From contig CAYUPI010000008.1 of the NCBI GenBank assembly GCA_964446585.1, positions 108,525-172,524 of the forward strand: a DNA stretch of 64,000 nt. The letters are read 5' to 3'. The translations under genes and the position numbers were made by a program. Positions 8,432 through 17,825 of the stretch are shown here, piece by piece. The notes below the pieces were generated by a model. That model did not search any database and had not been told where the DNA came from. It saw nothing but the letters and a program-made list of their open reading frames with translations. Origin of the DNA: CAYUPI01 sp964446585 (GTDB lineage: Bacteria; Verrucomicrobiota; Verrucomicrobiia; Limisphaerales; UBA8199). Position 1 is the stretch's first letter. Each line of letters starts with the position of its first letter.

Positions 8432-9470
8432 ACGGGAACAGCGCTCGACGCGCAAGGTCAGGGTCGCGGTGGTGGGCTTGGGGTTTATGGGTGTGACCCA
8501 TCTGCGCGCCTACCTGCAAAATAATGCCGCCCGGGTTGTGGCCGTGTGCGATTCGGTGCGGCTGCCCGTCAACGGGGTGCTTGCGGGTGTCGCCGGGAAC
8601 ATTCAGAAATCCGACGACATCCATCTCGGCGAACAGGTGAAAGTCACGCGGCAACTGGAGGAAGTGCTGGCGGACCCGGAGGTCGAGTTGGTGGATTTGT
8701 GCACGCCGACGCCGCTCCACGCTGAACAGGCGATCGCCGCGCTGAAGGCGGGCAAGCATGTGCTCTGCGAGAAACCTCTCGCTCGCACATCTGCTTCGGC
8801 GAAAAAAATCCTGCGGACGGCCCAGGCTTCTGCCGGCTTTCTTATGCCGGCGATGTGCATGCGATTTTGGCCGGGCTGGAGCTGGCTTAAGCAGGTTGTG
8901 GAGGAGGAGACCTACGGCGAGGTCCTGGCCGCGCGGTTCGAGCGTCTGTCGGCAATGCCTGGCTGGAGCAAGCAAGGAACCTACACTGCAGCGGTGGACC
9001 TGGGAGGCGCTTTGTTCGACTTGCACATCCATGATACCGATTTCGTGCAGTTTCTTTTCGGACGCCCGAAGAGCGTCTATTCCAACGGCGTGGTCCGCTC
9101 CGGCGGCTCGATCGATCACGTGGCCACGCAATACAATTACGCCCGAGGCCCAGCCGTCTCCGCGGAAGGCAGTTGGTTGCGGGCGCAGGGATTCAACATG
9201 AGCTACACGCTGCTGTGCGAGCGCGCGACGCTGGAATTCGACTTGTCGCGGGGCGCGGCTGCGTTGCAGGTCACGGAGACCGGTGGATCAACGCGCGTCC
9301 ACAAGCTGGATGCCGGCGATGGCTACGGCGAGGAAATCAGGTATATGCTCTCTTGCGTCCTGAGCGGCCAGCCGCCGTCGGTTGTCACGGGGCGCGACGG
9401 GATGACGGCCCTGGAAATCTGCGAAGCGGAAGAGAAATCCGTCCGAATCGGGCGCGTGATCAAGCTTTAG
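8421..9470 (+). CDS. Gfo/Idh/MocA family oxidoreductase
   Basis: A 349-residue NAD(P)-binding sugar dehydrogenase family member. The Rossmann motif is VAVVGLGFMGVTHLRAYL, followed by VDLCTPTPLHAEQA and the conserved lysine in VLCEKPLARTS. The C-terminal domain shows AAVDLGGALFDLHIHDTDFVQFLFG, with the D-x-H-x-x-D block of the family. Its start overlaps the isomerase stop by 11 bp, so the two are one operon and probably serve one sugar pathway. It is not a recent duplicate of the dehydrogenase at 5765-6805; the two differ along their length. Confidence 0.9.
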   Translation: MKPKREQRSTRKVRVAVVGLGFMGVTHLRAYLQNNAARVVAVCDSVRLPVNGVLAGVAGNIQKSDDIHLGEQVKVTRQLEEVLADPEVELVDLCTPTPLHAEQAIAALKAGKHVLCEKPLARTSASAKKILRTAQASAGFLMPAMCMRFWPGWSWLKQVVEEETYGEVLAARFERLSAMPGWSKQGTYTAAVDLGGALFDLHIHDTDFVQFLFGRPKSVYSNGVVRSGGSIDHVATQYNYARGPAVSAEGSWLRAQGFNMSYTLLCERATLEFDLSRGAAALQVTETGGSTRVHKLDAGDGYGEEIRYMLSCVLSGQPPSVVTGRDGMTALEICEAEEKSVRIGRVIKL

Positions 9471-9500
9471 CGCATCCGTTAGCAAGACGGCAGGAACCGG

Positions 9501-9528
9501 ACCACGGATTACACGGATTACACGGATA
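9501..9528 (+). repeat. short tandem repeat in intergenic spacer
   Basis: CACGGATTACACGGATTACA type 9-bp tandem repetition just upstream of the ceramidase-like gene. A related piece (CGTGAAATCCGTGGTG) overlaps that gene's start codon at 9555, so the first codons may derive from a repeat. Confidence 0.6.
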
Positions 9529-9554
9529 AAGAGAACCCCCAACAAAGACCTTCC

Positions 9555-10928
9555 GTGAAATCCGTGGTGAGAAACGTGGCGTTGCTTGGTTGTTGGTCGG
9601 CGCTGGCCGCCGGCTCCAATTCATTGGCGGTCGAAAGCATTGGGCAACTTCGCCACATGGGTGTCGCCAGGATTGATATCACACCTTCCTACCCGATCCG
9701 CCTGACCGGTTATGCGGTGCGCAGAACCGAGTCTGATGGGGTGGCGCAGCATCTTTGGGCCAAGGCGCTGGCCATCGGCAGCGACCGGGAGCATCCCGCG
9801 ATTCTCATAACGGTGGACAACTGCGGCGTGCCCGCGAATGTGCATGATGAAGTTGTGGCGCGTCTGAAAAGGGCGCGGCGGATTGCGTCCGAGAGAGTCG
9901 CCATTTGTTCTTCGCACACGCATTGCGCGCCGATGTTGAAAGGGTTCGCGCCAAACATTTTCGGAGCGCCGCTGCCACCGGAGGAAGATGCGCGAGTTGA
10001 GCGATACACTCGCGAGCTGACGGACGCTCTGGAGGCGGTGGCCCTCAGGGCACTGGACGAGCGCAGGCCGGCTCGAGTTAGCCGGGGCATGGGCCAGGCT
10101 GGATTCGCCGCCAACCGACGCACGAAAGGCGGGCCGGTGGATCATGATTTGCCGGCGCTGTTTGTGACGGCTCCCGACGGGACATTGCGCGCAGTCTTTG
10201 CAAGTTACGCCTGCCATTGCACGACTCTCGGCGGCGATTTCAATCAAATCTGCGGCGATTGGGCCGGTTACGCGCAAGAAGCCATTGAACGCACTCACCC
10301 TGACGCTACCGCATTAATCGCTCTTGGCTGCGCCGGGGATGCCAATCCAGATCCCCGCCACACTGTGGACCTGGCCAAACAATACGGACAGGACATTGCC
10401 AGCGGAGTGGACGCGATTCTCGCGCGCAGGCTCGACCCGCTCGAAGGCAAATTGGTTTGCCGCATGAAACAACTGGAGCTGCCGTTCGACACGTTGCCGA
10501 CTCGCGCCGAATGGGAAGCGCGTGCCAAGGAAACCAATTACGCGGGCAGCCATGCGCGACTGAATCTGGCGCGGCTCGACCGCGGTGAAAAGCTGCCGAC
10601 GAAACTGTCGTACTGCGTGCAGACCTGGGCTTTCGATAGCGGTCTGTTGATGATCTTTCTACCGGGTGAAGTGGTCGTGGACTATTCCCTGCGATTGAAG
10701 CGCGAGTTTAATGCCAGCCGGCTTTGGATAAACGCGTACGCGAATGACGTGCCGTGTTACATACCATCAAGGCGAATTTGGCGCGAGGGCGGCTACGAAG
10801 GCGGCGGCGCGATGATTTATTATGACAGGCCCACGCGCCTCGCCGAGGGGACCGAGGATTTGATTGTCTCCGCCGTTCATGATCTGGCGCCCAAAGCATT
10901 CCTGGCCCCACCGGACAAGACGCGGTGA
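9555..10928 (+). CDS. neutral/alkaline ceramidase-like secreted protein
   Basis: A 457-residue protein of the neutral/alkaline non-lysosomal ceramidase N-terminal domain family. It has a signal-peptide-like start (KSVVRNVALLGCWSALAAGS). The domain opens with MGVARIDITPSYPIRLTGYA and has the zinc-site blocks VAICSSHTHCAPM, FASYACHCTTLG and GDWAGYAQEAIE, followed by GCAGDANPDPR. Known ceramidases hydrolyse the N-acyl bond of ceramide, but this domain is widespread in Planctomycetes and Verrucomicrobia with untested substrates and often lacks the C-terminal Ig-like domain, as here. It may hydrolyse an N-acylated or sulfated compound outside the cytoplasm. The GTG start at 9555 lies in repeat-like sequence. 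Confidence 0.85.
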   Translation: MKSVVRNVALLGCWSALAAGSNSLAVESIGQLRHMGVARIDITPSYPIRLTGYAVRRTESDGVAQHLWAKALAIGSDREHPAILITVDNCGVPANVHDEVVARLKRARRIASERVAICSSHTHCAPMLKGFAPNIFGAPLPPEEDARVERYTRELTDALEAVALRALDERRPARVSRGMGQAGFAANRRTKGGPVDHDLPALFVTAPDGTLRAVFASYACHCTTLGGDFNQICGDWAGYAQEAIERTHPDATALIALGCAGDANPDPRHTVDLAKQYGQDIASGVDAILARRLDPLEGKLVCRMKQLELPFDTLPTRAEWEARAKETNYAGSHARLNLARLDRGEKLPTKLSYCVQTWAFDSGLLMIFLPGEVVVDYSLRLKREFNASRLWINAYANDVPCYIPSRRIWREGGYEGGGAMIYYDRPTRLAEGTEDLIVSAVHDLAPKAFLAPPDKTR

Positions 10929-11361
10929 TGCACCAGACCCGGGCTGGACTCTTCACGCCCAGAACGACGAGTCGATGGGATGTAGCCGCCAACGTCAGCC
11001 CGCACACTTTCTCTGAACCTCTGGACAAGTCGGGGGACGTTGAGAATTCGACGCCTTGTTCCCCCTCCACCCCGGCCCTCTCCCTTGGGGAGAGGGAGAT
11101 TCCGTCGGCCGTTCAGTTCGCGGATCCAGGTCGGTTCCCGGTTCCAATCCACATTGGAAAAACGTCGAGGCTCTCCGCGCAGCTACGTGCCCGAGGAACG
11201 GCTTCCTCTGCCCGGCCCCCTCCTCCCGACTCGCCGCGCTGGCGCGCCGTCGCAGCGGGGAAGGAGAGGAAGCGGTCCCTCGCGGCGACTGCGGGTTCCG
11301 CCGGCGAGGACAGGCGGCAGGAGTTGCGGCGGGCCGGGCTGCGGGTTAAGATGTTGCTTCA
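10929..11361. other. intergenic region with repeat pieces, no gene seen
   Basis: 433 bp. All frames give proline/arginine-rich translations without family features. It contains a single family A-type arm (TGTAGCCGCCAACGTCAG, about 10979) and a family D piece (CACCCCGGCCCTCTCCC and GGGGAGAGGG at about 11065-11095). Several GC-rich stretches around 11210-11290 form imperfect inverted repeats. Confidence 0.6.
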
Positions 11362-12621
11362 GTGAACTCTCTCTTTCCAGATTTCTTCCGCCTCAAACAG
11401 ATTTTTGAGGCGCCGAGCGTGGGGGACGTCCGAGCGGCCACGCTCACCGCGCTAGCCGGCTTGCCCGCGGCCAAATGGATCCGGTCCGGAATGACCGTGG
11501 CCGTTGGCGCGGGCAGCCGCGGCATCGCCAACTACGACACGATTGTCCGAGCCGTCTGCGACGAGTTGAAACGGCTCGGAGCTAGTGTCTTGGTCGTGCC
11601 GGCAATGGGCAGCCACGGCGGCGCAACCGATGCGGGCCAACTCGACGTGCTGGCGCACTATGGCATCACCGAACAAGCCATGGGCGTGCCGATCAAGAGC
11701 AGCATGGAAGTTGTCGAGCTGGGCCGTGCGGGCGAATTTGTGGTTTATCAGGATCGCCACGCCGCCGGGGCCGACGCGATCGTGCTGATTAACCGTATCA
11801 AGCCGCATACGGATTTTCACGGGCCGCTTGAGAGCGGTCTGATGAAGATGGCGGCCATCGGATTGGGCAAACAAAAGGGCGCACATCAGTTCCATCAGGC
11901 CACGGTCGGCCTGGGCCATGCCGACGCGTTGCTCACCATCGGCCGGGAAGTGCTGAAGTTGAGCAAAATAGTCTTCGGCGTTGGAATCATCGAAAACCAA
12001 CTCCATGGTACGGCGAGGATTGTGAGCGTGCCGGCCGCTACGCTAGAGCGAGACGAAAGCAAATTGCTGGAGCAGGCCCGCCGCCTGATGCCGCGCCTGC
12101 CTTTTGAGGAAGTGGACCTGCTGATCGTGGACGAGATGGGCAAAAACCTCAGCGGCGCGGGCCTGGATACGAACGTAATCCGGCGCGACGCCGACGGCAG
12201 TTTCATCAAACCGGGCGCGCAGTCCGTGCGCCGGATTTATGTCCGCTCGCTGCACCCGCAGAGTTACGGCAATGCCGTAGGGATCGGCATGGCCGATTTC
12301 ATTCATGGACGCCTGCAGCAGGCCATGGACCCGAAGGCCACCTGGGTCAATGCCATCACCGCGCTGAGTCCGGCCAATGCCCGCGTGCCGATGCATTTCC
12401 CGACCGACCGCGCGGCGCTCGAGACCGCGATGCAAACGCTCGGCCGCGGAGAGCCAACGCGCGCGAAGGTGCTCTGGATCAAAAACACCCTGAGTTGCGA
12501 GAATTTTCTCGCATCGGCGGCCTACGAGGATGAAACACGTCGCCGCACAGACCTGGCTCCACAGAGCGAGCTGGCGCCGCTAGCGTTTGATGCTCGAGGT
12601 GATCTCGTGCCGGTTTTCTAA
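11362..12621 (+). CDS. lactate-racemase-domain (LarA-like, DUF2088) protein
   Basis: A 419-residue protein of the LarA N-terminal-domain family. It has GMTVAVGAGSRGIANYD, LVVPAMGSHGGATDAGQ, VLINRIKPHTDFHGPLESGL and KMAAIGLGKQKGAHQFH, which match the nucleotide/pincer-binding region of the family. True LarA is a nickel-pincer racemase of about 420-430 residues that needs LarB, LarC and LarE; none of these is in the window, so racemase activity cannot be assumed. The GTG start at 11362 gives MNSLFPDFFRLKQIF. It converges with the EF-G-like gene, and two palindromes lie in the 254-bp gap. Confidence 0.8.
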   Translation: MNSLFPDFFRLKQIFEAPSVGDVRAATLTALAGLPAAKWIRSGMTVAVGAGSRGIANYDTIVRAVCDELKRLGASVLVVPAMGSHGGATDAGQLDVLAHYGITEQAMGVPIKSSMEVVELGRAGEFVVYQDRHAAGADAIVLINRIKPHTDFHGPLESGLMKMAAIGLGKQKGAHQFHQATVGLGHADALLTIGREVLKLSKIVFGVGIIENQLHGTARIVSVPAATLERDESKLLEQARRLMPRLPFEEVDLLIVDEMGKNLSGAGLDTNVIRRDADGSFIKPGAQSVRRIYVRSLHPQSYGNAVGIGMADFIHGRLQQAMDPKATWVNAITALSPANARVPMHFPTDRAALETAMQTLGRGEPTRAKVLWIKNTLSCENFLASAAYEDETRRRTDLAPQSELAPLAFDARGDLVPVF

Positions 12622-12789
12622 GCAGGCCCGGGAACGGTATCGTTGGACGCGCGCCCGCTTGATTTACGAATCATAGCCGACGGCGTCAGGGCGTGTTGCC
12701 CAAATCGTTTGACGGTAGAGTGCGCTTTTCCCAGGGCGCAGCGGTTCGGTCCCAACCCGCGATTTCGCTGGGGATCTACGGTGTTCGTC

Positions 12790-12868
12790 GGCGCGCTGCG
12801 GACAGCGCGCCCTACCTTTCGGGATCTGCAATTCGACGAGAGTCCGCCGACTGACGTTGGCGGCTACA
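12790..12868. repeat. two small palindromic elements at a convergent junction
   Basis: 12790-12811 is a perfect 9-bp hairpin with a 4-nt loop (GGCGCGCTG, CGGA, CAGCGCGCC). 12842-12868 is one arm of the family A-like repeat (GTCCGCCGACTGACGTTGGC then GGCTACA), also seen at 56390-56417. They lie between the convergent LarA-like and EF-G-like genes and may act as a bidirectional terminator. A piece at about 12687 (GGCGTGTTGCCCAAA) also occurs at 18166. Confidence 0.75.
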
Positions 12869-12875
12869 GGGCGAG

Positions 12876-14966
12876 TTATTCCACCTGCTGCTGCTGGCGA
12901 TGCTTTTTGCTCTCCTCGATGACCTTGTGTTCGGCGTCGCGCGGCATCTCCTCATAATGGCTGAATTGCTCGGAGTGCACGCCGCGGCCTCCGGTGAGTG
13001 AGCGTAGTGTACTGGAGTATCGATACAGTTCCTTGGACGGCACATGCGCTTTGATGAGCTGGTAGCCACCCTCCATGTCCATGCCCTGGATTTTGCCGCG
13101 GCGGCTAGACAAATCACCCATCACTTTGCCCATGCAATCTTCAGGGATGCGAATTTCAACGCCATAAATCGGCTCGAGCAGGCAGGGCCGGGCCGCCATA
13201 AACGATTCTTTGAAGGCGAAGTATCCGGCGATTTGGAAGGCGATATCTTTCGAATCGACCGGGTGCATCTTCCCGTCGTAGAAATCAACCTTGACATCCA
13301 CTACGCGATAACCGGCCAGAATCCCTTCCTCGGAGGCTTTCATCACGCCTTTTTCCACTGACGGCACGAATACCCGGTCAACGTTTTGGCCGGCCAGGGA
13401 TTGGGTGAATTCCAAACCGGTGTCCCGCGGCCGGGGCTCGATCCGCATCCAGACCTCGGCGAACTGGCCTGCGCCGCCGGTTTGTTTCTTGTGCCGGTAC
13501 TTCGAATCGCCCCTGGCTTTGATCGTTTCGCGGTAGCGCACGCGCGGCTCGATCAGGTCCACGTGGACGTTGTAGCGTTTGCGCAGCCGGTCGGCGATCA
13601 CTTCCAGGTGCAGCTCCCCCTGGGCGGAAACAATGGTCTGGCGCAACTCCGAATCGACCATATAGAGAAACGTAGGATCTTCGTGATGGAGAGCCGCCAG
13701 ACCGGACGCAACTTTGTCTTCTTCGCCTTTCGCGGCGCTGCGCAACGCGGCGTGGATGTTCGGGTGCGGGTACACGACTTTGGGCAACGACACGAGCCGT
13801 TTCGGCGCGCAAAGCGTGTTGCCGGTGTGGGTGTCCTTCAGCTTGACGACAGCGCCTATGTCACCTGCGCTCAGCGACGGCACACTGGTGCGAGTCTTGC
13901 CGTTGAGCAGATAGATCTGGCCAATCTTCTCGGTGCTGCGTCGATCGGTGTTGTAAAGTTCGCTGCCGAATTTGACCGAGCCGGAATAGATGCGAAAGAA
14001 GGACAACTCGCCAAACTGCGCCTCGCTCATCGTTTTGAAAATGTAAAGCACCGGATCGAGATCGGACAGTGCGACGCCCACAGGTTTCCCATCGGCATCG
14101 GTGCCCTGGACTTTTTGCCGGTCCACCGGGGAGGAGCCGTATTTGGCGATGATATCCATCAGGCGCGCAACGCCGATGTTGTTTTCCGCTGAGGTGCAAA
14201 ACAGAGGCGTGAACACCTGTTTTTGAATGGCGGTGTGGATGCCGGCGCGCCAGTCCTCCTCGGAAAGGCCACCTTGCGCGAAAAACTTTTCCATCAGCGC
14301 GTCATCCGATTCGGCGATGAACTCGATGAGCTGGCTGTGCAACTGCTTGACGCGCTCAGCCCAGGCGCCGATCGCGGGCGCTTCCGTGAATTTGCCGCTC
14401 TTGTCCGCCGCATAGGTAATGATCTCGCTGCGTGGAACATCCAGCACCTGGTTGAAGCCGGGGCCCGGATTGACCGGGAGCGTCAGAGGGAAAACCCGTT
14501 CGCCAAAGTGTTCTCGAACCTGGGCTAGGCTCCTGTCGAAATCAGTTTCGTCTTTGTCGAATGCATTGACGACGATCATCTTGGGGATGCCGTCTTCGGT
14601 CGCATATTTCCAAACCGCCTGGGTCCCGACGCCGACGCCGTGATTGGCGTGGAGGACGACGAGGGCAAAATCCCCCACGCGCAACGCTCCCAAGCCCTCG
14701 CTGATGAAATCCGCGTAACCCGGGCAATCGAGGATGTTGAATTTCTTGCCGAGCCATTCCAGGTGCATCAGTGACGCCGAGACCGAAATCTGCCTTTGCT
14801 GTTCGTTGTCATGATAATCGGAAACCGTGGACCCCGCGGCGATGCTGCCCATGCGGTTGATGACCCCGGCGCAGGCCAACATGGCCTCGCTGAGTATGGT
14901 TTTGCCCGACGAGGCATGGCCGACCACGGCAAAATTGCGAATGTCCCCTGGTTTATACTCTTTCAT
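12876..14966 (-). CDS. EF-G-like translational GTPase
   Basis: About 696 residues, close to EF-G length, with the domain order G, II, III, IV, V. G1 is GHASSGKTIL in place of AHxDxGKTT, G3 is DCPGYADF, and G5-like SAENN follows. The G4 motif, normally NKMD, reads NAFDKDE, so the guanine-contacting lysine is missing. Domain IV and V blocks are present (KYRHKKQTGGAGQFAEVWMR, VKVDFYDGKMHPVDSKDIAF, RRGKIQGMD). This matches the EF-G-like (FusA2-type) paralogue group rather than the main elongation factor; its role is unproven. I start at ATG 14964-14966 (MKEYKPGDIRNFAVVG). The frame to 15029 adds 21 residues absent from the family. Confidence 0.9.
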   Translation of the reverse strand: MKEYKPGDIRNFAVVGHASSGKTILSEAMLACAGVINRMGSIAAGSTVSDYHDNEQQRQISVSASLMHLEWLGKKFNILDCPGYADFISEGLGALRVGDFALVVLHANHGVGVGTQAVWKYATEDGIPKMIVVNAFDKDETDFDRSLAQVREHFGERVFPLTLPVNPGPGFNQVLDVPRSEIITYAADKSGKFTEAPAIGAWAERVKQLHSQLIEFIAESDDALMEKFFAQGGLSEEDWRAGIHTAIQKQVFTPLFCTSAENNIGVARLMDIIAKYGSSPVDRQKVQGTDADGKPVGVALSDLDPVLYIFKTMSEAQFGELSFFRIYSGSVKFGSELYNTDRRSTEKIGQIYLLNGKTRTSVPSLSAGDIGAVVKLKDTHTGNTLCAPKRLVSLPKVVYPHPNIHAALRSAAKGEEDKVASGLAALHHEDPTFLYMVDSELRQTIVSAQGELHLEVIADRLRKRYNVHVDLIEPRVRYRETIKARGDSKYRHKKQTGGAGQFAEVWMRIEPRPRDTGLEFTQSLAGQNVDRVFVPSVEKGVMKASEEGILAGYRVVDVKVDFYDGKMHPVDSKDIAFQIAGYFAFKESFMAARPCLLEPIYGVEIRIPEDCMGKVMGDLSSRRGKIQGMDMEGGYQLIKAHVPSKELYRYSSTLRSLTGGRGVHSEQFSHYEEMPRDAEHKVIEESKKHRQQQQVE

Positions 14967-15216
14967 AATTAGAAATTTGCGCCGGCAATTCCATCGGGTT
15001 CCGGTGGCGGCATGCCGCGCACGGGCCATGAATTTATGAAGTGACCCGTCATTCGCAAGTCAATACGTTGGGACGTCCGGGGGAATTCTCTGGAACGATT
15101 GACGCTTCGACCGGCGGAATGACCTGCCGCGAACGGCCAGTTGGCATTTGCGTTTCTAGCGATCTGGACTAAGACTATATGGCGGCCGACGGCAGCACCG
15201 CAGAAGCTCAAACGCG

Positions 15217-15531
15217 ATGGAACTGTATTATAAAGATCTGATTTCCGAAGAAGCTTCGCTGGAGAAGCTGGTGGACGATTTGATGCGAGTAGTGCACGGA
15301 GTGGAGGAGCTCGCCCAGGTCGCAGGGGCCAATCCCGCTGAGCTTCACACGGAGGAAATCACGAGCCGCTTGACTCGGTTGAAGGAAAGCTGCCGTCAGC
15401 TTAAGAATCGGACGGCGGCGACGGCGCGCTCGGCGGACAAAATCGTGCGGGAAAATCCATACTCCACGCTGGGTTGGGCCTTCGCCTTCGGATTGCTGGC
15501 GGGTGCAGTGCTGAGCCGACGGCGTGATTAG
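15217..15531 (+). CDS. YqjD/ElaB (DUF883)-like membrane-anchored protein
   Basis: A 104-residue protein with an acidic coiled-coil N-terminus (about residues 8-70), then NPYSTLGWAFAFGLLAGAVL and the basic end SRRRD. This is the classic ElaB/YqjD/YgaM layout, in which a single C-terminal hydrophobic helix anchors the protein to the inner membrane and YqjD binds 100S/70S ribosomes in E. coli. Divergent from the EF-G-like gene (187-251 bp between starts), so the two could share control, an attractive but unproven link between two ribosome-related proteins. Confidence 0.85.
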   Translation: MELYYKDLISEEASLEKLVDDLMRVVHGVEELAQVAGANPAELHTEEITSRLTRLKESCRQLKNRTAATARSADKIVRENPYSTLGWAFAFGLLAGAVLSRRRD

Positions 15532-15605
15532 TTCATACGGGTGCCTTTACAGCGAGTTGGCGCAATCTTGAAACCTGCCGCATCCGCGCAGGGCCGATTC
15601 AAGAA

Positions 15606-15681
15606 AGGAGCGGGGACGGCCTCGTCCCCTTGCTAATTGTTATGTTGACAAATCTTCGGGCACGAGGCCGTGCCCGCTCCT
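15606..15681. repeat. palindromic element (AGGAGCGGG family)
   Basis: 24-bp arms starting AGGAGCGGGGACGGCCTCGT, complementary at 22 of 24 positions, around a 28-bp loop. It lies in the convergent gap between the YqjD-like gene and the LamG-type gene, so it could terminate transcription from both sides. Confidence 0.8.
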
Positions 15682-15725
15682 GTTCGAGTGCTTCGTGGGC
15701 CGTCCCCGGGCATCCTCGGTAACGT

Positions 15726-17825
15726 TCAATTGACCTTGAGCCGGAAAAACTTCGGCGTGCTGCCAATAGCATTGGTGAATGGACTTGTCGCGCCAGAAAT
15801 GTTGGTGAACGTGCCAGTTGCGATGGGAGCAGACTGCAAACCAAAGGCGGGGTCACTCCAACTCAAGATGATTTGGTTGGCGAAGCGCCCGATGTTCAGC
15901 GGGATTCGATTGACAGCGAGGACCGAGGCGAAAGAAAGACCGACGCGCAAATCATCCACAAGCAATGTCGCGCCGACGCTGCTGGACTGGCGGAAGCCGT
16001 ATGAAGAGATTGTAATGGCGCTCTGCGCATCGTTGGCGGTGACGCCGGGGTCGGATTCAGCGGTTGGGTTGAGCCACAATTTGGTCGTGGCGGAATCGAT
16101 GCCGTAGCGTGTAACTATGGTGTAGCTGGTGTTGAGGCTCAGATCGGTGGCGAGCATGTCCGGATCGTTTGTACTGACACCGTTACCCACGAACAGGCGA
16201 TAGAAGCCGGACCCGGCGTTGGTGGTGCCGGCATACACTCGGCCGCGGTTGGCGCTGCCGACAAAATGCGCAAAGTAATCGGGAGTGTTCTTGGGCAGAC
16301 TCAGAGCCTTGAGCTTGAAGCTCGCATAGAGAATGGTGCTGTTGCTTCTCACGTATGGGCCGCCAGCCAGGTCCCCAACCACGTCTTCGCTCTGCGCCGC
16401 GGTGATCTGGAGCTGGGCGTTGGTAATTTGGCATTCGCCGGTGTTCGTTCCCGAGTCATGAGCCCAAAGGAATGCGGAGTTTGTGAGCAGTGAGCCATCC
16501 GGATAAGCGAAAGGCTCATAGAAAGCGACCTGGGATGACGGCAAGACCATTAGCGGAAAAACAGAACTCGCTGAGTTGGTGCCATCGCTGACTATGACGG
16601 TAATGGGCGCAACGCCTACTTGGCCTGCTGTAGGCGCGACAGTAACTGTGCGATCCGTGCCGCTGCCGCCAAAGACAATACTCCCGTTCGGCACAACAGC
16701 CTGGTTGGCCGAACTGCCTGAAACCGTCAGGCTGCCCGCAGGCGTCTCGTAGTCATCGACTGTAAAGCCGATGGTGGCAGTTGCAGTATTCACGAGTGTA
16801 TTGGCTACCGAAATGCCTGAGATACTCGGCGCGGTGTTCAACGGCCAGACCGTGACGGCGAAAGCAGTGCTATTGGAGCGGCCGCCGGTGTCGGTAACCC
16901 ACAGGGTGATGATCGAAGTGCCAATTTGGCTGCCGGCGGAAATCGTGACCGTGCGATTTGCACCGCTTCCACTCAACGAGATGCTCCCTAGCGGAATGAC
17001 CGACGTATCTGATGATATTTTGTTCAAGGTCAGGCTGCTGGCCGCGTCTTCAGCGTCGCCGATGGTAATCGGCAGGACGCCAGTGGAATGGTTCACACGG
17101 ATGGTTTGATTGCTAATCGTCGAGATCGTGGGTGGCGTATTTGCCCCCGGGATGGGTGTGCCCGAGATCGTCACCAGGTCGAAGCGGACGGTGCCCCCGG
17201 TGCTGTAATTGTTGGTTCCGTAAGTGGTCACGTAGCCGTTGGCGCCCGAGCCGGTGGCCGAGTCCTCGAACTCACTCACAATTCTGAAAGCGAAATAATA
17301 ATTGTCATCGACCGCCGGCACGGCTGAGAGGCTATTGGTCTGCGCTTCATAATAGGACTCGCTTGAGGCCGAAGCGACGACAGCGGCTATTTCTGGACCC
17401 TGATCCACAAAAGTCGCGCCGTCTGTGGAATATTGAAACCGATAGTATTTGCTGGCCGAAGAACTCACACGATGATCCCAGCGCACGACGATATTCGAAT
17501 AGCCGAGCGTGCTGACATTGAACTGCACGCCTGCGGTTTTGTTGCCGGTTGATTGGGTGCGATAATGGGATGTATTCCAGCCACTATCATCCGTTGAGGT
17601 GGCCGGGTCGTTAGTGCTTCCGGTCGACCAAATCGCGGTAACGCCGCCGATAAGCGAGGCCGTTCCGTTCCCGGTAGAAGGCACGGTTGTACCCGTGCTG
17701 TGGTCGCCATCCGGCGGCGCACTATTGAAGTTCCATTGAGCGATGGTTGCAGCCAGCGCGGGCGTTGGCAAAAACGCGGGATTGACGAAGAGTAGCGATG
17801 CGAGGAGAAGACCTTTGCATTTCAT
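15726..17825 (-). CDS. large secreted LamG/Ig-like protein, FFRL-terminated (paralogue 1)
   Basis: About 699 residues with a signal peptide (MKCKGLLLASLLFVNPAFLP, cleavage after ALAA). It has an N-terminal beta-rich domain after TIAQWNFNSAPPDG and tandem cadherin/Ig-like modules with repeated GSGANRTVTIS / GSGTDRTVTVAPTAGQVG blocks. A concanavalin/LamG-like domain starts at FYEPFAYPDGSLLTNSAFLW. The tail GATSPFTNAIGSTPKFFRL occurs in similar form in paralogue 2 and, as a shorter version, in the M64-like peptidase. Probably extracellular or surface-bound; the ligand is unknown. I start at ATG 17823-17825; the frame to 17915 has no signal peptide. The paralogue at 19579-21789 shares modules in a different order. 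Confidence 0.8.
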   Translation of the reverse strand: MKCKGLLLASLLFVNPAFLPTPALAATIAQWNFNSAPPDGDHSTGTTVPSTGNGTASLIGGVTAIWSTGSTNDPATSTDDSGWNTSHYRTQSTGNKTAGVQFNVSTLGYSNIVVRWDHRVSSSASKYYRFQYSTDGATFVDQGPEIAAVVASASSESYYEAQTNSLSAVPAVDDNYYFAFRIVSEFEDSATGSGANGYVTTYGTNNYSTGGTVRFDLVTISGTPIPGANTPPTISTISNQTIRVNHSTGVLPITIGDAEDAASSLTLNKISSDTSVIPLGSISLSGSGANRTVTISAGSQIGTSIITLWVTDTGGRSNSTAFAVTVWPLNTAPSISGISVANTLVNTATATIGFTVDDYETPAGSLTVSGSSANQAVVPNGSIVFGGSGTDRTVTVAPTAGQVGVAPITVIVSDGTNSASSVFPLMVLPSSQVAFYEPFAYPDGSLLTNSAFLWAHDSGTNTGECQITNAQLQITAAQSEDVVGDLAGGPYVRSNSTILYASFKLKALSLPKNTPDYFAHFVGSANRGRVYAGTTNAGSGFYRLFVGNGVSTNDPDMLATDLSLNTSYTIVTRYGIDSATTKLWLNPTAESDPGVTANDAQSAITISSYGFRQSSSVGATLLVDDLRVGLSFASVLAVNRIPLNIGRFANQIILSWSDPAFGLQSAPIATGTFTNISGATSPFTNAIGSTPKFFRLKVN

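Noticed and set aside
10925..11365. Plus-strand frames of 97-146 codons in the LarA-like upstream region
   Set aside because: Three overlapping frames are open only because the DNA is GC-rich and repeat-filled; translations are Arg/Pro-rich without similarity to known families.
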